64,000 nt of DNA from Rhodococcus sp. 14-2470-1b (GTDB taxonomy: Bacteria; Actinomycetota; Actinomycetes; Mycobacteriales; Mycobacteriaceae). The position numbers were made by a program, and so were the translations under genes. The notes under the pieces were generated by a model that was not told the DNA's origin, did not search any database, and saw only the letters and a program-made list of their open reading frames with translations. Shown here one piece after another: positions 51,163 through 59,829 of the stretch. How positions within the stretch are numbered: the stretch's first letter is position 1; every line of letters starts with the position of its first letter. The DNA lies in NCBI RefSeq assembly GCF_002259415.1, contig NZ_NPFY01000025.1:112539-176538 (forward strand), read 5' to 3'.

Positions 51163-52323
51163 GTGCGCTACGACTATCTGATCGTCGGCGGCGGAATGGT
51201 CGCCGACAACGCTGCACGTGGAATTCGAGAGCTGGACAAGACGGGTTCCATCGGAATTCTGGGCGCCGACAGCGACGAGCCCTACACCAGGCCCGCGCTG
51301 TCGAAGAAGCTGTGGACCGACAAGGATTTCGGCCGTGACCAGGTCCCGCTGAACACGGCGTCGGACACCGGCGCGGAGATACACACCACCACTCGGGTGG
51401 TGTCCGTCGACCGTGCGAAGCGGACCGTCGCCACCGATTCGGGTGACGAATTCGAGTACGGCGAACTGCTGCTGGCAACGGGAGGCTCGCCCAGACAGAT
51501 CGACCTCGCGCCGAGTCCTCGGGTGATCTACTTCCGGACGTTCGCCGATTACCGGGCGCTCCGTGAGCAGTTGCAGACGGCGTCACACATCGCCGTGGTC
51601 GGCGGTGGGTACATCGGCGCCGAGATCGCGTCTGCCCTGGTTCAGAACGGCGTCGAGGTCACGTTGGTGACGTCCGACGCCAAGGTCGGTGCGCACATGT
51701 TCCCGGACGCCCTGGCAACGGCGTTCGATCAGGGGTTCGTCGACCACGGTGTGACGGTGCGCCGAGGAGTGAAGGTGACGTCGGGCGCCGAGGCGTCGGC
51801 GCGGGTTCAGCTACAACTCGACGACGGGTCCGCTCTCGAAGCCGATGCGGTGGTGTTCGGGCTCGGTGTCACCCCGAACTCCGACCTCGCCGAGGCAGCG
51901 GGGCTGAAAACCGAAAACGGCATCGTCGTCGACGAGTTCTTGCGGACCGACGACGAGCACATCCACGCGGCGGGCGACGTTGCGAACTACCCCGATGCGA
52001 TCCTGGGTCGTCGACGCATCGAGCACGTCGACAACGCCAACGAGATGGGTAAGGCGGTCGGTCGAATCATGGCGGGCGGCACCGACCCGTACACCTACAC
52101 CCCGTACTTCTACTCCGACGTGTTCGACGACGGATATCAGGCCGTCGGCACGGTGTCGACGTCGTTGAAGACGGTGGAGGACTGGAAGACGAAGCCCAGC
52201 GAGGGCATCGTCTACTACGTCGACGAGTCCGATGCCGTGAAAGGTGTGCTGTTCTGGAACGTCTGGGAAGGCCTGGACGACGGGAAACAGCTCATCGCCG
52301 ACGCGTCGGCGCCGCCCGTGTGA
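51163..52323 (+). CDS. FAD/NAD(P)-dependent reductase (ferredoxin-reductase-like)
   Basis: 386 aa: FAD motif YLIVGGGMVADNAARGIREL, YTRPALSKKLW, FEYGELLLATGGSPRQIDL, NAD(P) motif HIAVVGGGYIGAEIASALVQ, AVVFGLGVTPNSDLAEAAGL, HIHAAGDVANYPDAI, and C-terminal dimer/reductase_C domain (KPSEGIVYYVDESDAVKGVL). Related to rubredoxin/ferredoxin reductases and AIF-like proteins. GTG at 51163 has AAGGAG 7 nt upstream. No ferredoxin or oxygenase gene is adjacent, so the partner is unknown. Confidence 0.86.
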   Translation: MRYDYLIVGGGMVADNAARGIRELDKTGSIGILGADSDEPYTRPALSKKLWTDKDFGRDQVPLNTASDTGAEIHTTTRVVSVDRAKRTVATDSGDEFEYGELLLATGGSPRQIDLAPSPRVIYFRTFADYRALREQLQTASHIAVVGGGYIGAEIASALVQNGVEVTLVTSDAKVGAHMFPDALATAFDQGFVDHGVTVRRGVKVTSGAEASARVQLQLDDGSALEADAVVFGLGVTPNSDLAEAAGLKTENGIVVDEFLRTDDEHIHAAGDVANYPDAILGRRRIEHVDNANEMGKAVGRIMAGGTDPYTYTPYFYSDVFDDGYQAVGTVSTSLKTVEDWKTKPSEGIVYYVDESDAVKGVLFWNVWEGLDDGKQLIADASAPPV

Positions 52324-52324
52324 A

Positions 52325-52579
52325 TCAGGACTTGTTCGCCGCGCTCGCTGCCGTCGCCAGCTGAGTCAACAGTGGAGGCACGTCCATCCGCGGTACGACC
52401 GCCTCGATCACGACCATCCGGTCTCGTTGTGCCGCTGCGTCGTTCAGTACATCGCGGAGTTCGCCGACTGTCGTGACCCGGCGAACAATGGGCTCGGTAC
52501 CGACGCCGAGCGCGGCGGGGATCGCTGTCCAATCCCAGGACACGATGTCGTTGTACTCGGCCGTCTCACCGTGAATGGC
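52325..52579 (-). pseudogene. C-terminal remnant of an alpha-keto-acid (indolepyruvate-type) decarboxylase
   Basis: Reverse-strand reading gives AIHGETAEYNDIVSWDWTAI followed by PAALGVGTEPIVRRVTTVGE and VVIEAVVPRMDVPPLL, which resembles the last ~80 residues of ThDP-dependent indolepyruvate/keto-acid decarboxylases (family: IHG...YNDI..W.W...P.ALG, then IEV...DxPxLL). The homology stops abruptly upstream of AIHG, and the rest (~460 residues, including the ThDP GDG motif) is absent: that DNA holds the opposite-strand gene at 52681. A truncated gene fragment with intact stop. Confidence 0.75.
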
Positions 52580-52680
52580 GCAAGAAACTGGACCGACGGT
52601 CCCGGTGTGACGGGGCTCCCGCCGCGTCGATCGAAGAATTCTGGAACAGTGGATATCGACACATGGCAGAGGAGTCCAGA

Positions 52681-53772
52681 ATGCCCGCACACCCGGAGAT
52701 CGGAACCGAGCGCGAACGCGTCGAGGAACGAGTGCGGCGCTGGTGCGAGGACGCTCGGCTCGAGGGCCGCCGTCCGTTGTTGTCCGACGCCTCCGCCCTG
52801 GCGATAGCGTCCGGAAGGCTCGACGAGGCGACGCGCGCGGTGCTGTCGGCCAGGCGTCGAGCAGGTAGGTCGCTGCCGAGTGTCGGCGGGTTCGGTGCGG
52901 TGCGTGTGCTGGCGGACGAGCGTGATCGCTGGTTGTCGAAGGACACGAAGAACAAACCGGGGTCGGCGATGGTGTACCGCCTGCGCGCCGCAGAACTGGC
53001 GAAACGACTGGACCACCTGCGGACGGAATTCACGCTCTCCAGCACGCACTACGCGCACGGCGTGCGGGCCGTCCGCCGGGATCGACGTGACGGTCTGCAC
53101 CTCGATCTCGACCAGCGTGACCTGCTGTTCGACGCGACGATGCACACCCCTGTTCCTCGACGCGAACAGGGAACGACGCTGGAACGCACCGGGATGGCTT
53201 TGCTCGAGACCGCGGCGGAACGAGTGTCCGAGGCGGCCGCGAACACGCGGTTCGCCGAGCTTGGGGACAAGGCAGCGAGCGTGGTCGTCGATTATGCGGA
53301 CCGACGAGACGACGCGTTCCTGGACAAATTCGAAGCCCTACTGTTCCTCGCCGGTCACTCGGTGGACCGAATCCACACCTCACCGGCGTGGCGATCCGAC
53401 CATTTTCTCGTCCAGCGCACGCAACTCGACCTGATCGACGAGCTGACCCAGATTTCGGTCGACGTGCATTCGTTGCAGGGGATCGGTGACGAACTCGACG
53501 GCATCGCCGCGATGATGTTCGACGACGCCACCCGCGCTCAGGTGTCGACCAGGCGTGCCGCCCTCGACACCGTGTGGTCTCAGCTCATCGACCGTGTCGC
53601 AGCGCTGGTGCGCGTCGCGGATCTCGTGACCCACGCGGAGGGCGACCTGCGGACCATGGACGTGATGCAGAAAGCGCAGAGCCTCGACAGCAGAATCGAT
53701 GCACTCGTGGCTCGCGCGGGCCAGCGCGAACTGTCCGCCGACAACACTCACTTCGTCGGCGACCAGTTCTAG
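52681..53772 (+). CDS. Hypothetical coiled-coil-rich protein, 363 aa
   Basis: Highly charged, mostly alpha-helical protein (ERERVEERVRRWCEDARLEG, YRLRAAELAKRLDHLRTEFT, LERTGMALLETAAERVSEAA, DELTQISVDVHSLQGIGDEL) with no transmembrane segment or signal. I take ATG at 52681 because GAGGAG lies 7 nt upstream; ATG at 52663 precedes that site. I do not recognise a family; long helices suggest oligomerisation. Its 5' side abuts the truncated decarboxylase remnant, and its 3' end is 12 bp from the convergent GntP gene. Confidence 0.6.
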   Translation: MPAHPEIGTERERVEERVRRWCEDARLEGRRPLLSDASALAIASGRLDEATRAVLSARRRAGRSLPSVGGFGAVRVLADERDRWLSKDTKNKPGSAMVYRLRAAELAKRLDHLRTEFTLSSTHYAHGVRAVRRDRRDGLHLDLDQRDLLFDATMHTPVPRREQGTTLERTGMALLETAAERVSEAAANTRFAELGDKAASVVVDYADRRDDAFLDKFEALLFLAGHSVDRIHTSPAWRSDHFLVQRTQLDLIDELTQISVDVHSLQGIGDELDGIAAMMFDDATRAQVSTRRAALDTVWSQLIDRVAALVRVADLVTHAEGDLRTMDVMQKAQSLDSRIDALVARAGQRELSADNTHFVGDQF

Positions 53773-53784
53773 CGCCGCGACGGG

Positions 53785-55218
53785 TCAGGCGATGATGGCG
53801 AAGAGCACTGCCGCCACCGCGAAACTGACCACCGACAGAATCGTTTCCAACACTGTCCATGTCTGCAGTGTCTGCTTGACCGTCATGTTGAAGAACTTCG
53901 CGATGATCCAGAAACCACCGTCGTTGACGTGACTGAGAATGATGGAGCCCGCTGCGATCGACATCGCGACCAGCGCGGTGGCCATCGGTGAGTAGTCCTG
54001 TGCCGCAACGAGAGGTCCGACGATTCCGCCGGTCGTCACGATCGCGACGGTGGCCGAGCCCTGGGCGATACGCAGCGCGCAGCTGATGACATACGCGAGG
54101 ACGATGATCGGTAGCCCGGCCGCGGCCATGGCGTCGGCGAGGGCGGTGCCGATTCCCGTGGCCGAGATGACCTTTCCGAAGAAGGCGCCTGCACCGACCA
54201 CCAGGAGCAACATGCCGACCGGACGCAGGGATTCTCCGGTCAACGTGCTCAGTTCCTGAACCGTCGAACCGCGCCGGATCCCCAGGACGTAGAACGCGAT
54301 CAACACGGCGATGAGCAGTGCGACGGCCGGTGTGCCGAGGAAAGTCAGCACCTCGAGCAGATTGCCCGGGTCGAGGAGGATGCTGCCGAACGTGGCGCCG
54401 AGAATGAGGACGAGCGGGACCGCGATGATTGCACCGATGAGTCCGACCGACGGGGGAGTGGTGACGACGGGACGCTTGGTCGCGACGCCGCTGCCGCCCG
54501 TCGGCTCGGCGTCGTCGCCTTCGTTGACGAAGTCCTCGGGCACATCGACGATGACGCGTTTGCCGATCCAGTTGCCCCAGACGAGGCCTGCAGCGATGAA
54601 TCCCGGTATTCCGCAGACGAATCCCATGAGGATGAGCCAGCCGAGGTTGACCTCGAGCAGTCCGCCGAGAGCGACCGGTCCGGGGTGAGGCGGTAGGAAT
54701 GCGTGGGTCATCGAGAGGCCGGCGAGCATCGGAAGTGCATACAGCACCAGCGATTTGCCGCCCTGGCGAGCTGCTACGTAGACCAACGGCGCGAGAACGA
54801 AGATGCCGATGTCGAAGAACACCGGGATGCCGAAGATGAGACCCAGCAGGCCCATCGCGATCGGCGCACCGCGGTCCCCGAACACCCCGAGGAGCTTGGA
54901 CGTCAATGCCTGCGCTCCACCGGATCGTTCGAGGATGGCGCCCAGTACGGTGCCGAGTCCGATGATGACCGCGATGTGCCCGAGAATGCCACCGAACCCG
55001 GTCTCCAGTAGTGACTCGTTGCTCTTGATCGCTGTACCCACGATTTCCGACACCGGCAGGCCTGCCGCCAGCGCGAGACCGAGTCCGACGATCAACAGGG
55101 CTACGAACGGTTCGAGCTTGACCCTGATGATGACGAAGAGAAGTACGGCGATGGCCAGGCCACACAGTACGAGAAGGCCAGGGGTGGATGTCCTGAGCCA
55201 GTCGACGGCGGTACTCAT
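53785..55218 (-). CDS. GntP-family gluconate-type permease
   Basis: 477 aa, ~12 membrane helices. GntP features: LEPFVALLIVGLGLALAAGL, ETGFGGILGHIAVIIGLGTV, LGLIFGIPVFFDIGIFVLAP, LAGLSMTHAFLPPHPGPVAL (the HxFLPPHPGP motif), and C-terminal SHVNDGGFWIIAKFFNMTVK. GntP proteins import gluconate or related sugar acids with protons. The ATG overlaps the KDPG aldolase stop by 4 bp. In this operon the substrate is more likely N-acetyl-D-glucosaminate or D-glucosaminate (inference). Confidence 0.92.
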   Translation of the reverse strand: MSTAVDWLRTSTPGLLVLCGLAIAVLLFVIIRVKLEPFVALLIVGLGLALAAGLPVSEIVGTAIKSNESLLETGFGGILGHIAVIIGLGTVLGAILERSGGAQALTSKLLGVFGDRGAPIAMGLLGLIFGIPVFFDIGIFVLAPLVYVAARQGGKSLVLYALPMLAGLSMTHAFLPPHPGPVALGGLLEVNLGWLILMGFVCGIPGFIAAGLVWGNWIGKRVIVDVPEDFVNEGDDAEPTGGSGVATKRPVVTTPPSVGLIGAIIAVPLVLILGATFGSILLDPGNLLEVLTFLGTPAVALLIAVLIAFYVLGIRRGSTVQELSTLTGESLRPVGMLLLVVGAGAFFGKVISATGIGTALADAMAAAGLPIIVLAYVISCALRIAQGSATVAIVTTGGIVGPLVAAQDYSPMATALVAMSIAAGSIILSHVNDGGFWIIAKFFNMTVKQTLQTWTVLETILSVVSFAVAAVLFAIIA

Positions 55219-55844
55219 GAAGTGCCTTTCGGTGAAAGAGAAGTGACGAAACGTTGTGCGCGTTCGGCGATACCGTCCCAGTCGTCGGATGCGACGGCTG
55301 CGGGCGAGACGACGTCTGTTCCTGCAGTGACGGCGACTGCGCCGAACGTGAGGAAGTCCGCGGCATTGGAGGTGTTGACGCCGCCGGACGGGACGAGCTT
55401 GGCGTCCGGCAACGGCCCGAGCAGGTCTTTGAAGTGCGCGGGACCGAGGGCTCGTGCCGGGAAGATCTTGACGGCCGCAGCGCCCATGTCGATCGCGTCC
55501 ATCACCTCGCTGGGAGTCAGAGCGCCCATCATCAGCGGAACACCGCGTGCCGAGGCGACCTCGGCGACGGCGGGTCGGAGCCCGGGGGTGACGAGGAATT
55601 GTGCGCCCGAGTCGATCGCTGCCCGGGCCTGTTCGGACGTCAGAACCGTGCCGGCTCCGACCACCGCACCCGCGTCGGCGGCCACCCGCAGCAGGTCGAG
55701 CACGCCAGGCGTCGTGAACGTCAGCTCGACGGCGCGGATACCGCCCCTGGCCAATGCCTCGGCGAGTGCCTGCGGATCGGAGATCGAGGGTGCTCGCACC
55801 ACGGCGAGGGCACGGTCGTCGAGAATGGTCTGCAGTGCGTTCAT
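55215..55844 (-). CDS. 2-keto-3-deoxy-6-phosphogluconate (KDPG) aldolase
   Basis: 209 aa class I aldolase: GIRAVELTFTTPGVLDLLRV (catalytic Glu), AVVGAGTVLTSEQARAAIDS, AQFLVTPGLRPAVAEVASAR, GAAAVKIFPARALGPAHFKD (Schiff-base Lys), KLVPSGGVNTSNAADFLTFG. Converts KDPG to pyruvate and glyceraldehyde 3-phosphate. Start overlaps the deacylase stop, and its stop overlaps the permease start, both by ATGA, so the operon is tightly coupled. Completes the route begun by the PfkB kinase on the other strand. Confidence 0.92.
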   Translation of the reverse strand: MNALQTILDDRALAVVRAPSISDPQALAEALARGGIRAVELTFTTPGVLDLLRVAADAGAVVGAGTVLTSEQARAAIDSGAQFLVTPGLRPAVAEVASARGVPLMMGALTPSEVMDAIDMGAAAVKIFPARALGPAHFKDLLGPLPDAKLVPSGGVNTSNAADFLTFGAVAVTAGTDVVSPAAVASDDWDGIAERAQRFVTSLSPKGTS

Positions 55845-57433
55845 CGTTCCGCTCTCAGAGAATGTCCGGCGAGAATGCCAGTGGGTCGTCCGTCGTCGAT
55901 GGCGAGTCGGCCGTTCACGATCACATGGCCGATACCGACGGCTTGTTGCTTCGGCTGCTCGAATGTCGCTGTGTCGCGGACTGTATCGGGATCGAAGAGA
56001 ACCAGGTCCGCAGCGTTGCCGACCGCGATGGTTCCTCGGTCGGTGAGTCCGAGCCGCTCCGCCGGCCGTCCGGTCAAGTGGTTGACGCAGTCCTCCAGGT
56101 CGAGGAGCTTCTCCTCGCGCACGTAGTGGCCCAGGTAGCGCGGAAATGTTCCCCACGCCCGTGGATGGGGGCGTTCGCCGACGAGAATGGCGTCGCTTCC
56201 GCCCATGTGCCGAGGATGCGCCATGATCGCGCGCACGTTCTCCTCGTGCCCGACATGCTGCAGAATCGTCGTCGCCAGTTGGTCGCGTACGAGGATGTCG
56301 AAGAACGAGTCCACCGGTGATTCGCCCCGTTCGGCGGCGATGTCCACCATCGTCTTGCCCACCAGCGAGTCCAGTTCCGAATTCGCGACACCACTGATCT
56401 GGATGGTCTCCCACTCGACCGTCACACCGTGGCAGCCGTCGGATCCGTTCACGTTCACGTCCTCGGTGATGCGAGCGCGCATCTCCGGGTCGCCGAAACG
56501 GGCAAGCGCCTGATCCGGCCCACCGGACATGGCCCAGCTCGGAAGCAATGCGGACAGCGTCGTGGCTCCGGGCAGGTACGGGTAGGTGTCCAGCGTGACG
56601 TCGCAGCCGTCGGCAAGTGCAGAATCCACCTTGTCGAGGAATTCGCCCGCCCGGCCGCGGTTCACGCCGAAGTTCATGGTCGCGTGGGTGAGGTGCAGTG
56701 CGCATCCGGTCGCCCGCGCAAGATCCAGCATCTCCTGATACGCCTCCAGCGCACCTGCGCCGTACGATCGCGTGTGCGGAGCGTAGAAGCCTCCGAAATC
56801 GGCGACGACCTCGCACAATGCGCGGAGTTCGCTTGTATCGGCGTACATCCCGGGTGTGTACGTCAACCCGCTCGACATCCCGACGGCGCCCTCGCTCAGG
56901 CCCTGGGCAAGCAGTTCCTGCATGTGGGAGATCTCGCGAGGCGTCGCCGGACGCTGATCGCCGCCGACGGCCAGATACCGGAGCGTGCCCTGAGGTACGA
57001 GGTACGCCGCGTTCGGTGTGATGCCCTGATCGAGCCGCGTCAGGTACTCGGCCACCGACCGCCAGGAAAAATCGAGGTCCGACGGGTTGCCGTTCCAGCC
57101 GGCGATCTGACGGCGCACGACATCGAGCGTGGCGTCGTCGATCGGGGCGTAGGCGATACCGTCCTGGCCGATGACCTCGGTGGTCACGCCTTGACTGATT
57201 TTCGGGAAATGCCCTGGATCGGTCAGCAACCGAAGATCGGAATGTGCGTGCATGTCGATGAAGCCGGGGGAGAGCACATGCCCAGCCTCGGCCTCGATGA
57301 CCCTGTCCGCTGCGGTCGTGACGCCGGGTTCGGTGATGGCCGCGATGATGCCCCCGTCGACGAGGACGTCACGACGCACGCGCGGTGATCCGGTTCCGTC
57401 GACGACGTCGGCTCCACGAATCAGCAATGTCAT
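55841..57433 (-). CDS. N-acyl-D-amino-acid deacylase-family amidohydrolase
   Basis: 530 aa. N-terminal metal motif SPGFIDMHAHSDLRLLTDPG (His62, His64), VTTEVIGQDGIAYAPIDD near 83-100, GAVGMSSGLTYTPGMYADTS, THATMNFGVNRG, VTLDTYPYLPGATTLSALLP, and GRPTGILAGHSLR at the end. Classical D-aminoacylases have Asn-Cys-Gly with a metal-binding Cys where this protein has Gln-Asp-Gly (90-92), so the metal site or substrate differs. Hydrolyses N-acyl groups from a D-configured amino acid; next to KDPG aldolase and a gluconate-type permease, N-acetyl-D-glucosaminate is a good candidate substrate. Confidence 0.88.
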   Translation of the reverse strand: MTLLIRGADVVDGTGSPRVRRDVLVDGGIIAAITEPGVTTAADRVIEAEAGHVLSPGFIDMHAHSDLRLLTDPGHFPKISQGVTTEVIGQDGIAYAPIDDATLDVVRRQIAGWNGNPSDLDFSWRSVAEYLTRLDQGITPNAAYLVPQGTLRYLAVGGDQRPATPREISHMQELLAQGLSEGAVGMSSGLTYTPGMYADTSELRALCEVVADFGGFYAPHTRSYGAGALEAYQEMLDLARATGCALHLTHATMNFGVNRGRAGEFLDKVDSALADGCDVTLDTYPYLPGATTLSALLPSWAMSGGPDQALARFGDPEMRARITEDVNVNGSDGCHGVTVEWETIQISGVANSELDSLVGKTMVDIAAERGESPVDSFFDILVRDQLATTILQHVGHEENVRAIMAHPRHMGGSDAILVGERPHPRAWGTFPRYLGHYVREEKLLDLEDCVNHLTGRPAERLGLTDRGTIAVGNAADLVLFDPDTVRDTATFEQPKQQAVGIGHVIVNGRLAIDDGRPTGILAGHSLRAER

Positions 57434-57442
57434 TCGTGGCTC

Positions 57443-58711
57443 CTAGAAAAAGGTGTGGACGAGGTCGACGACGCGCGGATCGTCGCTGCCTGCATCGTCG
57501 ACGAGGGGGATCAGCCGCCATTTGTCGAAGGCAGTGCACGGATGCGAAAGACCCAGGCGAACAACGCTTCCGATCGGAGCCGCGCTGGCGTCCGGGGCGA
57601 ACCGCAGGAAGGCGTGCTGGTCGTTGAGGGCGGTGATCTCGCCGTCGACCGACTGCGGAGTGGGCAAACCCTCGTCGTAGGGGAGGTCCCGCTTGCCAGC
57701 ATCGAGGAGCGCGAGGCCGGGCTCCGGGCGCGACACGACGCGCGCCCAGCCGTGCATCGCAGCTTCGAGTGGATGGTCCGAACGGCTCGGGATCATCGGT
57801 GAGATCTGTGAGTAGAACCCATCGTCGTGGATGATGTACGCCCCGGACCGGAGCACCACCGTGGTCGCGACGCCGCGTGCGCCGTCCTCGTCGGCCAGCG
57901 GCGCCAGGTGCGCGGCCACGATGTCCTGATACGCGCTTCCGCCCGCGGTGACCACGGCGTGCTCGCCGTAGAGACCTGCTGCGTCGAGTTCTCGATGGAG
58001 CGTTGCGACGGCATCGAGGTAGTCGGCGACGGCCTTCAGGCCGGCCTCGGACCGATCGTGGCTGAGGGCGCCCTCGTATCCTCCGACACCCGCGAGTGCC
58101 AGACGAGGCGACGCGGCGACGGCGTCGGCGACCGCACGAGCTTCGTCGATCGTGCGCGCACCGGTTCTGCCGTGCTCGCCGCCCAGCTCGACGACGACGT
58201 GGACCGGCCTGGTTGCGCCTGCGTCGGACAGGGCTGCGTTCATTGCCTCGACGGTACCGAGTCCGTCTGCCCAGCAGTAGAATTCGAACTCCGGATGCTC
58301 GGTGAGTTCCCGTGCCAGCCAGGCGAGACCGACCGGGTCGACGAGGGCGTTGGCCAACATGATGCGTTGCACGCCGAACGTTCTCGCCAACTGCACCTGC
58401 CAGATGGTCGCCAATGTGATTGCCCACGAACCGGAATCGAGTTGGCGTTTCCAGAGCGCCGGAGCCATCGTCGTCTTGCCGTGCGGCGCGAGTTTCACAC
58501 CCGCCTCGGCAGCCCAGGCGGCCATGACCTCGATGTTGTGAGTGATTCGTTTGTCGTCGAGCGTCAACAGCGGCGTCTGGAAGGACGTCGCCGACGGTGC
58601 TTCTCGGACGAACTCCTCGATCGAACGTCCCCAGGCGTGGGGTGGAACCGACTTGTGTTCGGGTCCGATCGTTCGCGCTCGTAGGGCGTTGACGGCGTGC
58701 GTGTCGATCAA
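57443..58711 (-). CDS. PLP-dependent DSD1/D-threonine-aldolase-like enzyme (candidate D-glucosaminate ammonia-lyase)
   Basis: Alanine-racemase-fold protein: SFQTPLLTLDDKRITHNIEV, then VKLAPHGKTTMAPALWKRQL (PLP Lys), VHVVVELGGEHGRTGARTID, VTAGGSAYQDIV (phosphate site), RSGAYIIHDDGFYSQISPMI, and a C-terminal D-serine-dehydratase-like domain with the zinc motif GLSHPCTAFDKW (H-x-C). I take TTG at 58711 (422 aa), as GGAGG lies 8 nt upstream; a TTG at 58726 is inside that site. Such enzymes eliminate ammonia from D-serine-like 3-hydroxy-D-amino acids; D-glucosaminate to 2-keto-3-deoxygluconate is the reaction that fits the neighbours. Confidence 0.83.
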   Translation of the reverse strand: MIDTHAVNALRARTIGPEHKSVPPHAWGRSIEEFVREAPSATSFQTPLLTLDDKRITHNIEVMAAWAAEAGVKLAPHGKTTMAPALWKRQLDSGSWAITLATIWQVQLARTFGVQRIMLANALVDPVGLAWLARELTEHPEFEFYCWADGLGTVEAMNAALSDAGATRPVHVVVELGGEHGRTGARTIDEARAVADAVAASPRLALAGVGGYEGALSHDRSEAGLKAVADYLDAVATLHRELDAAGLYGEHAVVTAGGSAYQDIVAAHLAPLADEDGARGVATTVVLRSGAYIIHDDGFYSQISPMIPSRSDHPLEAAMHGWARVVSRPEPGLALLDAGKRDLPYDEGLPTPQSVDGEITALNDQHAFLRFAPDASAAPIGSVVRLGLSHPCTAFDKWRLIPLVDDAGSDDPRVVDLVHTFF

Positions 58712-58737
58712 GGTGGAGACCTCCAAGCGGGTGCGCG

Positions 58738-58766
58738 TTGCGTAATATGCAACGGCTGTTGCGCAA
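58738..58766. promoter_or_regulatory. Operator pair in the divergent promoter (IclR type)
   Basis: TTGCGTAATATGCAA at 58738-58752 (arms TTGC/GCAA) and TTGCGCAA at 58759-58766, with TTGCG repeated at a 21-bp period. Located between the leftward PLP-enzyme operon (start 58711) and the rightward kinase operon (start 58831). Likely target of the IclR protein encoded at 59826. It resembles but is not identical to the TGCGC-N5-GCGCA sites at 44402 and 48092. Confidence 0.55.
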
Positions 58767-58830
58767 AATGTTTGTGGTTAGTAGTGTGCATCCAACAGGG
58801 GCCGGCTCGCAAGCATTCGAAGGAGATCTC

Positions 58831-59829
58831 TTGCTTTCATCGCCTCGCGCGGTATGCGTCGGAGAAGGACTCGTGGTTCTCGTTGCCGAGCCCGGCGCCC
58901 TCGAAGACTCGGATTCGTTTCGACGTTCAGCAGGTGGAGCCGAAGCCAACGTGGCACGCGTCCTCGTCCAGCTGGGTGTGTCCACGTCCTGGTTGTCACG
59001 CGTCGGAGACGATGGATTCGGCCGATACCTGCTACGCCAACTCGGCGAATCAGGTATCGACGTATCTGCCGTGTCGGTCGACCCTGTGCGTCCGACGGGG
59101 ATCTACGTCAAGGAACGCGGAGCCGGCACCGGTGTCGGACACGATCTGCCGCGCGGCGAGAGTCGCATGACGTACTTCCGGACTGGATCGGCTGCCAGCG
59201 CTCTGTCAGCCGACGACCTGGTTCCCACCGTGATCGAGACGGCGGACATCGTCCACCTCTCCGGAATCACCGTCGCGTTGTCGGCCTCGGCCGAGTCGAT
59301 GTCCAGGGCACTGCTGGCGTCCGCGACGACCGTCAGCTTCGACCTGAACTTTCGGCCCGCGCTGTGGGGCTCGAGAATCTCCGACGCATCCTCCGTGCTG
59401 GCTGACCATGTCCGCGGCAGCGACGTGGTGCTGATGGGTGCCGACGAGGCGCACGAGGTCTTCGGGATCGACGATCCCGCAGCGTTGCGCGCGGAGTTCC
59501 CGGAACCGCGTCACCTGGTGGTCAAGAACGACGCGCACGTCGTGACCGCATTCGACGGATCGTCGCGCGTCGACGTTCCTGCCCTCACACTCGACGTCGT
59601 GGAAAGAATCGGCGCGGGCGACGCGTTCGCAGGCGGATTTCTTGCCGGTTTGCTGACCGGGCGATCGGCTGTGGACAGGGTGCGCCTCGGCCACCTCTGC
59701 GCGGCAGGAGCCTTGACCGCACACGGTGACGCGGCCGAGGTTGCTGATCCCTCTCGGCTGGCCGCGGCGCTGGCCCTCCCCGACGCGGAGTGGAACTCGG
59801 CACGATTCGCTGATCTGGTCGCGCAATGA
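58831..59829 (+). CDS. PfkB-family carbohydrate kinase (candidate 2-keto-3-deoxygluconate kinase)
   Basis: 332 aa ribokinase-fold kinase: AVCVGEGLVVLVAEPGALED, RRSAGGAEANVARVLVQLGV, STSWLSRVGDDGFGRYLLRQ, TVSFDLNFRPALWGSRISDA, VVLMGADEAHEVFGI, and the anion-hole/catalytic motif VERIGAGDAFAGGFLAGLLT. The D-x-N-F-R-x-x-L-W segment is common in KDG kinases. I take the TTG at 58831 because AAGGAG lies 6 nt upstream and the fold begins at once. Expected reaction: KDG to KDPG, the substrate of the aldolase at 55215. Overlaps the IclR start by ATGA. Confidence 0.88.
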   Translation: MLSSPRAVCVGEGLVVLVAEPGALEDSDSFRRSAGGAEANVARVLVQLGVSTSWLSRVGDDGFGRYLLRQLGESGIDVSAVSVDPVRPTGIYVKERGAGTGVGHDLPRGESRMTYFRTGSAASALSADDLVPTVIETADIVHLSGITVALSASAESMSRALLASATTVSFDLNFRPALWGSRISDASSVLADHVRGSDVVLMGADEAHEVFGIDDPAALRAEFPEPRHLVVKNDAHVVTAFDGSSRVDVPALTLDVVERIGAGDAFAGGFLAGLLTGRSAVDRVRLGHLCAAGALTAHGDAAEVADPSRLAAALALPDAEWNSARFADLVAQ

